Shown here piece after piece: positions 44,616-54,332 of a stretch of 64,000 bases of DNA. Under the pieces are notes generated by a model. That model was not told the origin of the DNA. It worked only from the letters and a program-made list of their open reading frames with translations, and did not search any database. The translations under genes and the position numbers were made by a program. This DNA comes from Pedobacter changchengzhani (GTDB lineage Bacteria; Bacteroidota; Bacteroidia; Sphingobacteriales; Sphingobacteriaceae): positions 372,001 to 436,000 of the forward strand of contig NZ_SJCY01000002.1 of assembly GCF_004354365.1 (NCBI RefSeq). The letters run 5' to 3'. Positions within the stretch are counted from its first letter, which is position 1. The number at the start of each line of letters is the position of its first letter.

Positions 44616-44915
44616 TTAAATATGTGTTTTTAATTTTCTAATTTCTATTTTCTTTGTAAGTACGTAAATTCTATGCAACAATATTAACAACGCCGGTATC
44701 CCGAACCAATGTTGCCTAAAACTTTGTTCAAATTCCCCATGAAAAATATAGGTAATTGAACGCCCTAAGCCACAACCTGGGCACCAACGTTCGAAACCCA
44801 AATTTGCAATGGGACAAAGTGTAAAATGATGTTCGTGCGCATTCGCAGTTGCCAATAATACCAAAGCCGTTATCCAGAATAGCAATTCTAATGGCAAGCT
44901 TTTAAAGTATTTCAT
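44616..44915 (-). CDS. DUF2752 family membrane protein
   Basis: Membrane protein of 99 aa from the ATG at 44915 (MKYFKSLPLELLFWITALVL); the 17 upstream codons in frame are polar and not family-like. Seen: the DUF2752 core CPIANLGFERWCPGCGLGRSITYIFHGEF, with the C-PGCGL-R motif, and a second helix HWFGIPALLILLHRIYVL. Function is unknown. It precedes the TM2 gene by 6 nt. Confidence 0.9.
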   Translation of the reverse strand: MKYFKSLPLELLFWITALVLLATANAHEHHFTLCPIANLGFERWCPGCGLGRSITYIFHGEFEQSFRQHWFGIPALLILLHRIYVLTKKIEIRKLKTHI

Positions 44916-45133
44916 GTTTATCAATTTATATGGTTTAGAGGCTGATGATGGGGTTATGTTACACAAACTGCAGTTAATTCGACAAACAGCGCATATTATT
45001 CGACGAAGTTGTTTATTTCATCAAAGAACCAATCACATCTAAAGTAAAATTTTAAAATTCCAGTATCCAAAAAAATCAAAAATAGTTAAAAAAACCTTTA
45101 CACCAATTTGAGGTTTATTATAAAAGATAAGTT

Positions 45134-45141
45134 TAAATTTG
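45134..45141 (+). promoter_or_regulatory. Putative -7 element of mfd
   Basis: TAAATTTG matches TAnnTTTG and is followed by CACC and then the TTG start of mfd. A TTTG at 45107-45110 could be the -33 element, though the 23-bp spacing is longer than usual. Confidence 0.55.
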
Positions 45142-45145
45142 CACC

Positions 45146-48100
45146 TTGAATATTCGAGATTTAGTTAATAGATACAAAACCAACGATAGCGTAATCGAAT
45201 TTACCAAAGCGTTGAATGCCAGTAAAAACCCTAAAATACAACTAAAGGGTTTAGTAGGTTCTGCGGATGCACTTGTTGCACTCTCATCGTACTTTTTATT
45301 GCACAAACCTTTGCTTTTCGTACTTCCAGATCGAGAAGAGGCCTCATATTTTCAATCTGATTTGGAAAGTGTATTGGATAAAGAAGTTTTATTATTTCCA
45401 TCATCTTACCGCAAATCTTTTGATTTTACACAAGTAGATACGGCAAATGTGTTAGCTAGGGCGGAAGTTTTAAACGAGCTTAACCATGATTCGGAATATG
45501 GAAAAATTGTAGTTTCTTATCCCGAAGCCATTGCCGAAAAAGTGATTGATCGCTCTGCTTTAGAAAAAAACACGTTAGAAATAGGTTTAGGCGCTAAACT
45601 CGGCATCGAATTTATTAATGAGTTTTTAATTGATTACGATTTTGATCGTCGGGATTTTGTTTACGAACCTGGGCAGTTTTCAATTCGGGGCGGCATTGTA
45701 GATATTTTCTCGTTTTCTTCGGATTTACCTTATCGGATTGAATTTTTTGGCGATGTGGTAGAAAGCATCCGCAGCTTTGAAATTGATAGTCAGCTTTCTG
45801 TTACCGATTTAAAATCACTCACCATTGTACCTAATGTACAGGCTAAATTTTTAACTGAAAGCAACATTAGTATTTTGGATTACATTGATCAAGATACCCA
45901 ACTTTGGTTTAAGGATGTTGAATTTACTTTAGATATTGTTAAGGCAGGCTACAAAAAAGCATCCGAACTTTGGAAAGCTTTATCATTGGCCGATAAAACG
46001 CAAAACCCCGATTGGATTGATCCAAAATTTGCATTTTCAGACGAGAAGCTACTTGGCGATCATTTACAAGATTTCCCTATTATAGAATTTGGCAAACAGT
46101 TTTTTTATAAAACCGATTATCGTTTCGATTTTGAAACCAAACCGCAGCCATCATTTAATAAAGATTTTAACCTGCTCATCCACAATCTAAAAGAGAATGA
46201 AAAGGCAGGAATTATCAATTTTATTTTTACCGATTCGCCTAAGCAAATTGAGCGTTTATATGCTATTTTAGATGATATTGATAAAACTGCAAAGTTTACA
46301 CCCATCAATAATATGCTTCGCGAAGGTTTTATTGATGCCAACATTCAAACTGCTTTTTACACCGATCATCAAATTTTTGATCGTTACTACAAATACAAAC
46401 TTAAAAAAGGTTACCAAAAAAGTCAGGCGATTACGCTTAAAGATCTGCGCGAATTAAAAGCTGGAGATTATGTTACCCACATCGATCATGGTATTGGCAA
46501 ATATGCCGGATTAGAAAAGGTGGAGGTTAACGGTAAAACCCAAGAAATGATTCGTTTGGTTTATGCCGATAACGATTTGTTGTATGTAAACATTAACTCG
46601 CTTAACCGCATTGCAAAATACAGTGGGAAAGAAAGCGGTGTGCCAAAAATGAATAAATTGGGCACCGATGCTTGGGATAAGCTAAAAAAAACCACTAAAA
46701 AAAAAGTTAAAGATATTGCCCGAGATTTAATTAGGCTTTATGCTTTGCGTAAAGCACAAGAAGGAACGGCTTTTTCTCCGGATGGTTATTTACAAACCGA
46801 ATTAGAAGCATCTTTTATTTATGAAGATACACCCGATCAATTAAAAGCTACCCAAGATGTGAAAAAGGATATGGAATCTCCATACCCGATGGATCGATTG
46901 GTTTGTGGCGATGTTGGTTTTGGCAAAACAGAAATTGCAGTTCGTGCGGCATTTAAAGCCGTTGCTGAGGGTAAACAAGCCGCTATTTTGGTGCCTACCA
47001 CTATCTTAGCTTTACAACATTTTAAAACTTTTTCGGCACGTTTAAAAGATTTTCCGGTTACGGTTGATTATATAAATCGATTTAAAACCAGCAAGCAAAT
47101 TAAAGAAACTTTAGCCGAAGCCGCTTTAGGTAAGGTAGATATTTTAATCGGAACCCATCGTTTACTCAGTAAAGATGTAAAATTTAAAGATCTGGGCATC
47201 ATGATTATTGATGAGGAACAGAAATTTGGCGTAGCCGCAAAAGAACGATTAAAAGCCGTTAGGATTAATGTTGATACCTTAACGCTTACCGCAACGCCAA
47301 TTCCTCGTACTTTACATTTTTCTTTAATGGGCGCTCGAGATTTATCTATTATTAGTACGCCACCACCAAATAGGCAACCTGTAAATACCGAATTACATGT
47401 TTTTAACGATAAGTTGATACAAGAAGCTGTACAATTTGAATTGGATAGAGGCGGACAGGTTTTCTTTGTACACAATCGCGTTAATGATTTAATGCAATTG
47501 GGCGGGTTAATTAAAAAATTAGTGCCAAAAGCGAGGATTGGTATTGCACACGGACAACTAGATGGCGATGCACTGGAAGACGTGATGATGGATTTTATTA
47601 ACGGCGAAAAAGATGTTTTAGTGGCAACAACTATTATAGAGGCGGGTTTGGATATTCCGAATGCCAACACGATAATTATAAACCATGCGCACATGTTTGG
47701 ACTGAGCGATTTGCACCAAATGCGTGGTCGCGTAGGCCGAAGCAACAAAAAAGCTTTCTGTTATTTACTTTCGCCACCTTTATCTACTTTAACTTCCGAA
47801 GCTAGAAAACGTTTAAGTGCCATTGAAGAATTTTCTGATTTGGGTAGCGGTTTTAATGTTGCGATGCGAGATTTAGACATCCGCGGTAGCGGAAATTTAT
47901 TGGGAGCAGAACAGAGCGGCTTTATCGCCGAAATTGGTTTCGAAATGTACCATAAAATTTTAGATGAAGCCATTCAAGAACTTAAAGAGGCAGAATTTAA
48001 AGGTTTATTCGAAAATGAACCTGCTCGTAGTTTTGTAGGTTTTACGCAAGTTGATACCGATTTGGAACTCTACATCCCCGACGCTTACATTACCAATATC

Positions 48101-48484
48101 ACCGAGCGCTATAATTTATACACCGAACTTTCTAAGCTCAACAACGAAACCGAATTGGCTATTTTTGAAAAGCATTTAGCTGATCGTTTCGGACCCGTTC
48201 CGCCACAGGTAAAAACGATGTTAAGTGTGGTACGGTTACAATGGTTGGGCAAAAAATTAGGCTTCGAGAAAATCAGCTTTAAGAAAAATAGCTTAAGAGG
48301 ATATTTTTTAAGTGATAAACAATCGAAATATTTCGATTCGGATACGTTCACCAAAATATTAACTTTTGCGCAAAATCATCCACGGATGTGTAATTTAAAA
48401 GAAGTGAAAAATACCTTGAGAATTGCTTTCGATAACGTAACAACCGTTGAAGAGGCGATCCAAACTTTAGAACTTATCGACTAA
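45146..48484 (+). CDS. mfd: Transcription-repair coupling factor
   Basis: Superfamily 2 translocase of 1112 aa that displaces stalled RNA polymerase at lesions and recruits UvrA. Domains: UvrB-like N-terminal part (LVGSADALVALSSYFL, PGQFSIRGGIVDIFSF), RNA-polymerase-interacting CarD-like domain at about 435-500 (LKAGDYVTHIDHGIGKYAGL), motor with Walker A GDVGFGKT from residue 588, DEEQKFG from 689, TATPIPRTL, the TRG region ATTIIEAGLDIPNANTI and MRGRVGRS, and the C-terminal TRCF domain. The start is TTG: the next Met is hundreds of residues in, and NIRDL is the conserved beginning. This puts the start 4 nt behind the promoter -7 element. Confidence 0.97.
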   Translation: MNIRDLVNRYKTNDSVIEFTKALNASKNPKIQLKGLVGSADALVALSSYFLLHKPLLFVLPDREEASYFQSDLESVLDKEVLLFPSSYRKSFDFTQVDTANVLARAEVLNELNHDSEYGKIVVSYPEAIAEKVIDRSALEKNTLEIGLGAKLGIEFINEFLIDYDFDRRDFVYEPGQFSIRGGIVDIFSFSSDLPYRIEFFGDVVESIRSFEIDSQLSVTDLKSLTIVPNVQAKFLTESNISILDYIDQDTQLWFKDVEFTLDIVKAGYKKASELWKALSLADKTQNPDWIDPKFAFSDEKLLGDHLQDFPIIEFGKQFFYKTDYRFDFETKPQPSFNKDFNLLIHNLKENEKAGIINFIFTDSPKQIERLYAILDDIDKTAKFTPINNMLREGFIDANIQTAFYTDHQIFDRYYKYKLKKGYQKSQAITLKDLRELKAGDYVTHIDHGIGKYAGLEKVEVNGKTQEMIRLVYADNDLLYVNINSLNRIAKYSGKESGVPKMNKLGTDAWDKLKKTTKKKVKDIARDLIRLYALRKAQEGTAFSPDGYLQTELEASFIYEDTPDQLKATQDVKKDMESPYPMDRLVCGDVGFGKTEIAVRAAFKAVAEGKQAAILVPTTILALQHFKTFSARLKDFPVTVDYINRFKTSKQIKETLAEAALGKVDILIGTHRLLSKDVKFKDLGIMIIDEEQKFGVAAKERLKAVRINVDTLTLTATPIPRTLHFSLMGARDLSIISTPPPNRQPVNTELHVFNDKLIQEAVQFELDRGGQVFFVHNRVNDLMQLGGLIKKLVPKARIGIAHGQLDGDALEDVMMDFINGEKDVLVATTIIEAGLDIPNANTIIINHAHMFGLSDLHQMRGRVGRSNKKAFCYLLSPPLSTLTSEARKRLSAIEEFSDLGSGFNVAMRDLDIRGSGNLLGAEQSGFIAEIGFEMYHKILDEAIQELKEAEFKGLFENEPARSFVGFTQVDTDLELYIPDAYITNITERYNLYTELSKLNNETELAIFEKHLADRFGPVPPQVKTMLSVVRLQWLGKKLGFEKISFKKNSLRGYFLSDKQSKYFDSDTFTKILTFAQNHPRMCNLKEVKNTLRIAFDNVTTVEEAIQTLELID

Positions 48485-48492
48485 AAAACACG

Positions 48493-48550
48493 AATTCAGT
48501 CAGTCAACTGACTGAATTAACGTTAATTCATTCAGTTGATTGACTGAATT
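48493..48550. promoter_or_regulatory. Tandem palindromes in the promoter of the AAA ATPase gene
   Basis: Palindrome 1 is AATTCAGTCAG-TCAA-CTGACTGAATT (48493-48518). Palindrome 2 (48525-48550) repeats the sequence in degenerate form, with core TTCAGT / ACTGAA. Both sit 13-70 bp upstream of the -7 element. No T-run follows, so they look like operator sites rather than a terminator of mfd. Confidence 0.5.
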
Positions 48551-48562
48551 AACTATTTTTGT

Positions 48563-48570
48563 TATATTTG
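48563..48570 (+). promoter_or_regulatory. Putative -7 element of the AAA ATPase gene
   Basis: TATATTTG fits TAnnTTTG and ends 6 nt before the ATG at 48577, again predicting a very short or absent leader. Confidence 0.55.
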
Positions 48571-48576
48571 TGCGCT

Positions 48577-49713
48577 ATGGAAGATCAAATACCTAGATAT
48601 TTAAGTTCTGTTATAAAAAGCAAAATTGGCAAAAATAAGGTTATCCTGCTTTTTGGAACTCGCCGTGCTGGTAAAACTTGGTTTATCGAGAACATCCTCC
48701 GAGAAACAACAATTGAACATTTATTTTTAAATGGCGAAGATCAAGATGTGCAGGCATTACTTGCCTCGCGTACCGCTGCAAACTATAAAAGAATTTTAGG
48801 CGAAGCGAAGCTTTTAGTAATTGATGAAGCGCAAGTTATACCAGAAATTGGAAAAATTTTAAAGCTTCTGATTGATTCTTTTAAAGATTTAACCATCATT
48901 GCAAGTGGATCATCAGCTTTCGATCTATCTAACCAAACAGGTGAACCATTAACGGGAAGAAGTTTAACTTATTATCTTTATCCAATAGCACAACTAGAGT
49001 TAACTACTATCGAAAATGGCTTACAAACTGCCCAAAACCTCGAAGAGCGATTAATCTTTGGGTCTTATCCGGAGCTTTTCCAGTTAAATACAATTGCCGA
49101 AAAAACAACATATTTAACAGAATTGGTAAAGTCATACTTGCTAAAAGATATTTTGATGTATGAAAATATTCAAAATAGCACCAAACTTTTCGATTTGCTA
49201 AAATTAATTGCGTTGCAGGTTGGGTCAGAAGTTTCTATCGATGAACTTTCTCGCAATTTAGGACTTAGTAAAAACACTGTTGATCGATATTTGGATTTAC
49301 TTTCAAAGGTATTTATCATTTATAAAGTAGGCGGATATAGTAATAACTTACGCAAGGAAATTACTAAATCTTCTAAATGGTATTTTTATGATAATGGTAT
49401 CCGTAATGCGATAATAAATGATTTTAGACTTTTAGCACTTCGCAACGATCATGGTATTTTATGGGAAAATTATTGCTTTAGCGAACGTATAAAAAAGACA
49501 AGCTACCAAGAAGAAAACACAAGAAATTACTTTTGGAGAACATACGACCAACAAGAAATTGATTTTATTGAAGTTAAAGACGAACAGATTAATGCGGTAG
49601 ATTTTAAGTTGGCAAACCAGAAAAAGAAAATCCCCGGTTTTTTCGCCAAAAATTACCCTAATGCAAACTTCACAATTGTAAACAAAGAAAACTATTTAGA
49701 TTTTATAAGTTAA
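48577..49713 (+). CDS. AAA-family ATPase with DUF4143 domain
   Basis: Protein of 378 aa starting at the ATG 48577 (MEDQIPRYLS); a TTG six codons earlier would lie in the promoter. Walker A FGTRRAGKTWF and Walker B KLLVIDEAQVIPEIG are intact, with sensor IIASGSSAFDL. After the ATPase domain come a winged-helix-like segment (VSIDELSRNLGLSKNTVDRYLDLLSKVFIIYKV) and DUF4143, a nuclease-like fold with EIDFIEVKDE and AVDFKL, resembling a degenerate PD-(D/E)xK core. Family members are abundant, mobile and of unknown function. It is coupled to a small DUF3820 gene (TAATG overlap). Confidence 0.93.
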   Translation: MEDQIPRYLSSVIKSKIGKNKVILLFGTRRAGKTWFIENILRETTIEHLFLNGEDQDVQALLASRTAANYKRILGEAKLLVIDEAQVIPEIGKILKLLIDSFKDLTIIASGSSAFDLSNQTGEPLTGRSLTYYLYPIAQLELTTIENGLQTAQNLEERLIFGSYPELFQLNTIAEKTTYLTELVKSYLLKDILMYENIQNSTKLFDLLKLIALQVGSEVSIDELSRNLGLSKNTVDRYLDLLSKVFIIYKVGGYSNNLRKEITKSSKWYFYDNGIRNAIINDFRLLALRNDHGILWENYCFSERIKKTSYQEENTRNYFWRTYDQQEIDFIEVKDEQINAVDFKLANQKKKIPGFFAKNYPNANFTIVNKENYLDFIS

Positions 49714-49934
49714 TGCTAGACCCAACCTTACTGCTCGATTTAGTTAAAATGCAAATGCCTTACGGAAAGTACAAAGGCTATTTAATTTGCAACATACCCG
49801 AAAGTTACTTGCTTTGGTATAAAGATAAAGGTTTCCCGAAGGGAAAATTAGGCGATTTAATGGCTACGATGTTCGAAATTAGAGTTAATGGATTGGAATA
49901 TTTGTTAACGCCATTGAAAAATCAAAATAAATAA
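49713..49934 (+). CDS. DUF3820 family protein
   Basis: Small protein of 73 aa. The motif MPYGKYKGYLICNIPESYLLWY is the DUF3820 signature; KGFPKGKLGDLMATMFEIRVNGLEYLL completes it. No biochemical role is established. The start overlaps the stop of the AAA/DUF4143 gene by one base, so it is translated with it, though the pairing may be accidental. A 130-bp gap follows before the efflux operon. Confidence 0.9.
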   Translation: MLDPTLLLDLVKMQMPYGKYKGYLICNIPESYLLWYKDKGFPKGKLGDLMATMFEIRVNGLEYLLTPLKNQNK

Positions 49935-50064
49935 TTAATTCCAATTATCATATCAAAACCAACTCTTCGCTCAATTCATTAAAACTTCATAATACTGCCT
50001 TTATTTTGCCATCGATAAGATTTTAAAACATCTTTAAAATCCGTTCGTCTAAAATTAGCAGTTA

Positions 50065-51147
50065 ATGAGAAAATTAATACTCCTAAGCGCAGTAAGTTTG
50101 CTTTTGTATCAGACAGGTTGTAGCTCAAAAAAGGAAGAAAAAGAAGAATCAACAAATTACACCGCAACTTCTCCCCTAAAAATAGACACATCTTTTAACA
50201 AAGATTATGTTGCTGAAATAAAATCAGTTCGAAATATCGAATTACGGGCGCAGGAAAAGGGCTATCTCCAAAATATTTATGTTGATGAAGGGCAAACTGT
50301 AAAAGCCGGACAATTGCTGTTTAGGATTATGCCGAAAATGTTTCAAGCAGAGCTGTTAAAAGCACAAGCAGAATCAAAATCTGCAGAAATTGAACTTCAA
50401 AACACAAAATTATTATCCGATAAAAATGTAGTTTCTAAAAACGAATTTTTTATGGCTAAAGCAAAATTAGACGCTGCAAATGCAGAAACTTCTTTAGCCA
50501 AAATGCACCTCGCACTAACTGAAATCAAAGCGCCCTTCAGCGGAAAAATTAATCGAATTCCACTTAAAATTGGGAGTTTGGTTGATGAAGGGGCGTTGCT
50601 AACTTCCCTATCCGATAACAGCGAAATGTTTGCCTATTTCAACGTTTCTGAACCCGAATATTTGAATTATGCCAGTGCTGTAAAAGAGAAAGGCAAACAA
50701 CAAGTAAGTTTATTAATGGCAAACAACGAACTTTTATCTGCTAAAGGTACTGTTGAAACCGTAGAAAGTGAATTTAACAACGAAACAGGAAACATCGCTT
50801 TTCGAGCTCGATTTAACAACCCCAACGGTTTACTTAAAAACGGAGAAACGGGTAAAGTAGAAATGTTGGTTCCGCTAAAAAATGCATTAGTTGTACCCCA
50901 AAAAGCAACTTACGAAATACAGGATAAAACCTACGTTTTTATAATTGATAAAAACAATAAAGTAAACGCCCGAGAAATTACCATCGCAAACGAAATTCCA
51001 GATTTATATGTAATTGGTGCTGGACTAAAAGCCGATGATAAAATTTTATTAGACGGGGTGCAGAAAGTAAAAGAAGGCGATCAAATCAAATTCAAATATC
51101 TTGATCCTAAAGGCGTAATTAACGGTTTGAAATTACACGCAGAATAA
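50065..51147 (+). CDS. RND efflux periplasmic adaptor (membrane fusion protein), lipoprotein
   Basis: Periplasmic adaptor of 360 aa, a lipoprotein (lipobox YQTGC, Cys19) like AcrA. Order: beta-barrel strand, lipoyl half ELRAQEKGYLQNIYVDEGQTVKAGQLLFRI, a short alpha-hairpin (residues about 100-155), second lipoyl half IKAPFSGKINRIPLKIGSLVDEGALLTSLSD, and the membrane-proximal domain ending VIGAGLKADDKILLDGVQKVKEG. It links the inner-membrane pump encoded 17 nt downstream to the outer-membrane channel. Together the three genes form a complete tripartite efflux operon. No local regulator gene is present. Confidence 0.95.
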   Translation: MRKLILLSAVSLLLYQTGCSSKKEEKEESTNYTATSPLKIDTSFNKDYVAEIKSVRNIELRAQEKGYLQNIYVDEGQTVKAGQLLFRIMPKMFQAELLKAQAESKSAEIELQNTKLLSDKNVVSKNEFFMAKAKLDAANAETSLAKMHLALTEIKAPFSGKINRIPLKIGSLVDEGALLTSLSDNSEMFAYFNVSEPEYLNYASAVKEKGKQQVSLLMANNELLSAKGTVETVESEFNNETGNIAFRARFNNPNGLLKNGETGKVEMLVPLKNALVVPQKATYEIQDKTYVFIIDKNNKVNAREITIANEIPDLYVIGAGLKADDKILLDGVQKVKEGDQIKFKYLDPKGVINGLKLHAE

Positions 51148-51164
51148 CATTACCACTAAAATTT

Positions 51165-54100
51165 ATGTTCAGTAAATTCATCCAACGGCCGGTACTTTCT
51201 ATAGTTATATCGCTTATAATTGTTTTTTTAGGTGCTTTGGCCATTACTGGTTTGCCAGTAACGCAGTTTCCATCCATCTCGCCACCAAAAGTAAATATTA
51301 CCGCAGAGTATCCTGGTGCAAATAACGAACTGCTAATTAAATCGGTTATTATTCCTTTAGAGCGTGCGCTAAACGGCGTACCGGGAATGAAATATATTGC
51401 TTCAGATGCTGGAAATGATGGCGAAGCAAGTATTCAAGTGGTATTTAATTTAGGTACCGATCCCAACCAAGCATCATTTAATGTTCAAAATCGCGTTGCA
51501 GCTGTAACCAATAAATTGCCCCCGCTCGTAATAAGAGAAGGTGTAAAAATTACCAGAGAAGAGTCTAACATGCTGATGTATATTAACTTATACAGTAAAG
51601 ACCCTAAAATGAACGAAAGTTTTCTGTATAACTATGCAGATATAAACTTGCTGTCGGAGCTGAAACGCGTAGATGGTGTTGGCTTCGCCGATATTTTAGG
51701 CGATCGTGATTATGCCATGCGCATTTGGCTTAAACCTGATCGGATGCAGGCTTACAAAATTTCTGCCGATGAAGTGATGAAAGCGCTTGACGAGCAAAGT
51801 TTAGAAGCTTCGCCGGGCAAAACAGGCGAAAGTTCTGGCAGGCGTTCTCAAGCTTTTGAGTATGTTTTAAAATACTCAGGCAGGTTTACAACTAAAGAGC
51901 AATATGGAAATATCGTTTTACGTGCTAATCCCGATGGGGAAATGTTGCGCTTAAAAGATGTGGCCGATGTCGATTTTAGTAGTTCTGCTTACAATTTATA
52001 CTCCAGCTTAAACGGCAAATCTTCCGCAGCAATTGTATTAAAGCAATCGTACGGTAGTAATGCAAGCCAAGTTATTAAGGATGTTAAGGCAAAAATGGCC
52101 GAGATTAAAGCCTCGTCTTTTCCAAAAGGTTTAGATTACGAAATCAGTTACGATGTGTCTAAATTTTTAGATGCTTCCATAGAAAAAGTACTGCACACTT
52201 TAATAGAAGCTTTCATTTTGGTGGGTTTGGTGGTTTACCTGTTCTTAGGCGATTGGCGTTCTACCTTAATTCCCATCATTGCAGTACCCGTATCGCTTAT
52301 TGGTACATTTATATTTATGCAGTTTTTTGGCATATCCCTAAATCTAATTACGCTATTTGCCTTAGTTTTAGCCATTGGGGTAGTGGTTGATAATGCCATT
52401 GTGGTAATAGAAGCGGTGCATTATAAAATGGAAACCAAGAAACTTTCAGCTTTAAAAGCAACGCAAGAAGCCATGAAAGAAATTAGTGGTGCAATCATCG
52501 CCATTACTTTTGTTATGGCGTCGGTTTTTATTCCAGTTGCTTTTATGTCGGGGCCGGTTGGTATTTTTTACCGTCAATTCTCCATTACAATGGCTACAGC
52601 CATCATCCTTTCGGGTTTAGTTGCACTAACCTTAACACCTGCATTATGTGCTATGATGTTAAAGAGTAATCACGGTAAAGCAAAAAAGAAATCGGTAATT
52701 GATCGGGTTTTAGATGGCTTTAACAATTGGTTTGGCAGGCTTACCGGTAGTTATACCAAGCTTTTAAACAAAGTGGTAAGTCGTAGGTTATTAACTTTTG
52801 GCGCATTAATTGCTTTTTGTATCGGGATATTTTTTTTAAACAATTCCGTTCCATCGGGCTTTATCCCTAATGAAGACCAAGGCATGGTTTACGCCATTAT
52901 CCAAACTCCTGCGGGCTCTACTTTAGAACGTACAAACGAGGTTGCTAAAAGGCTTCAGGTTTTGGCTAAAGATATTGAAGGTGTGAAATCAATTTCATCT
53001 TTGGCGGGTTACGAAATTCTTACCGAAGGAACAGGCTCAAATGCCGGAACTTGTTTAATTAACTTAAAAGATTGGAGCGACCGCAAAAACTCATCGCTTG
53101 ATGTAATTAATGAACTCGAAAAAAAGGCTAAAGAAATTCCGGGCGCTACGATCGAGTTTTTCCAACCTCCGGCAGTTCCGGGTTATGGCGCAGCTGGCGG
53201 ATTTGAATTGCGATTATTGGATAAAGCCGGCAGTGGCGATTACAAAAAAATGGAAACGGTAAGTAATGATTTTGTTCGCGAGCTTAATAAGCAAAAAGAA
53301 TTATCATCTGTATTTAGCTTCTACAGCGCCAGTTTTCCTCAATATATGCTAAATATCGATAACGACCTTGCCCAACAAAAAGGCGTTACTATTGATAATG
53401 CAATGAGTACTTTATCCACATTTGTGGGAAGTGATTACGAAACCAGCTTTATAAAGTACGATCGCCAATATAAAGTAATGGTGCAGGCTTTGCCAGAATA
53501 TAGGGCGCTTCCATCTGATATTTTAAAACTATCTGTTAAAAACAGCAGAGATGAAATGGTTCCTTTTTCTGCATTTATGAAAATGGATAAAGTGTATGGT
53601 TTATCGGAAATTACGCGGCACAACATGTCAAATTCATCCGAAATTAGTGGTCAATCTGCTTTGGGTTATAGTTCTGGCGAAGCAATTAAAACCATTACAG
53701 AAGTAGCACAAAAAACGCTACCAAGAGGTTTCGGAATTGATTGGGCAGGTATTTCGAAAGATGAAGTATCGAGAGGAAATGAGGCAATTTATATCTTCTT
53801 AATTTGCTTGGGCTTTGTTTATCTTATTTTGGCTGCACAATATGAAAGTTTTGTATTGCCTTTGGTAGTAATTTTATCATTACCTGCTGGTATTTTCGGC
53901 ACATACATTTTTCTTAAAGTTTTAGGCTTAGAAAACAACATTTATGCACAGGCCGCAATGGTTATGCTTATTGGTTTGCTAGGCAAAAACGCGGTGCTAA
54001 TTGTAGAGTTTGCGGCACAGCGGCACAGCCAAGGTGTATCAGTTTTTAATGCGGCAATAGAATCGGCGGTGCTTAGGTTCAGGCCAATTTTAATGACTTC

Positions 54101-54332
54101 TTTTGCTTTTATAGCAGGCTTAATCCCTTTAATGATTGCCACCGGACCCGGAAAAATAGGCAACCGAACAATTGGTACAGCTGCCACAGGCGGTATGCTC
54201 TTCGGAACCATATTTGGCGTAATTATTATCCCGGGGTTATACTTCATTTTTGGCACCATTTCCGCAAAGCGAAAACTTATAAATATTGAGGATGAAAATC
54301 CATTATCCGAAGAAATTGAGCACAATGTTTAA
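51165..54332 (+). CDS. RND multidrug efflux permease (HAE1/AcrB type)
   Basis: Proton-driven inner-membrane pump of 1055 aa, 12 helices and two large periplasmic loops. Seen: FIQRPVLSIVISLIIVFLG, LPVTQFPSISPPKVNITAEYPGAN (HAE1 front), the TM4 relay AIGVVVDNAIVVIEAVHYKM with Asp409-Asn410, and TM10 GLLGKNAVLIVEFAAQRH with the relay Lys. AcrB has two aspartates (407/408) where this protein has Asp-Asn. Substrates are probably hydrophobic drugs or bile-salt-like compounds, but this is not determinable. It overlaps the outer-membrane gene by 8 bp. Confidence 0.95.
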   Translation: MFSKFIQRPVLSIVISLIIVFLGALAITGLPVTQFPSISPPKVNITAEYPGANNELLIKSVIIPLERALNGVPGMKYIASDAGNDGEASIQVVFNLGTDPNQASFNVQNRVAAVTNKLPPLVIREGVKITREESNMLMYINLYSKDPKMNESFLYNYADINLLSELKRVDGVGFADILGDRDYAMRIWLKPDRMQAYKISADEVMKALDEQSLEASPGKTGESSGRRSQAFEYVLKYSGRFTTKEQYGNIVLRANPDGEMLRLKDVADVDFSSSAYNLYSSLNGKSSAAIVLKQSYGSNASQVIKDVKAKMAEIKASSFPKGLDYEISYDVSKFLDASIEKVLHTLIEAFILVGLVVYLFLGDWRSTLIPIIAVPVSLIGTFIFMQFFGISLNLITLFALVLAIGVVVDNAIVVIEAVHYKMETKKLSALKATQEAMKEISGAIIAITFVMASVFIPVAFMSGPVGIFYRQFSITMATAIILSGLVALTLTPALCAMMLKSNHGKAKKKSVIDRVLDGFNNWFGRLTGSYTKLLNKVVSRRLLTFGALIAFCIGIFFLNNSVPSGFIPNEDQGMVYAIIQTPAGSTLERTNEVAKRLQVLAKDIEGVKSISSLAGYEILTEGTGSNAGTCLINLKDWSDRKNSSLDVINELEKKAKEIPGATIEFFQPPAVPGYGAAGGFELRLLDKAGSGDYKKMETVSNDFVRELNKQKELSSVFSFYSASFPQYMLNIDNDLAQQKGVTIDNAMSTLSTFVGSDYETSFIKYDRQYKVMVQALPEYRALPSDILKLSVKNSRDEMVPFSAFMKMDKVYGLSEITRHNMSNSSEISGQSALGYSSGEAIKTITEVAQKTLPRGFGIDWAGISKDEVSRGNEAIYIFLICLGFVYLILAAQYESFVLPLVVILSLPAGIFGTYIFLKVLGLENNIYAQAAMVMLIGLLGKNAVLIVEFAAQRHSQGVSVFNAAIESAVLRFRPILMTSFAFIAGLIPLMIATGPGKIGNRTIGTAATGGMLFGTIFGVIIIPGLYFIFGTISAKRKLINIEDENPLSEEIEHNV

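Noticed and set aside
48493..48518. Terminator of mfd
   Set aside because: The palindrome has no following T-run and is repeated in degenerate form closer to the next promoter, so an operator is more likely.
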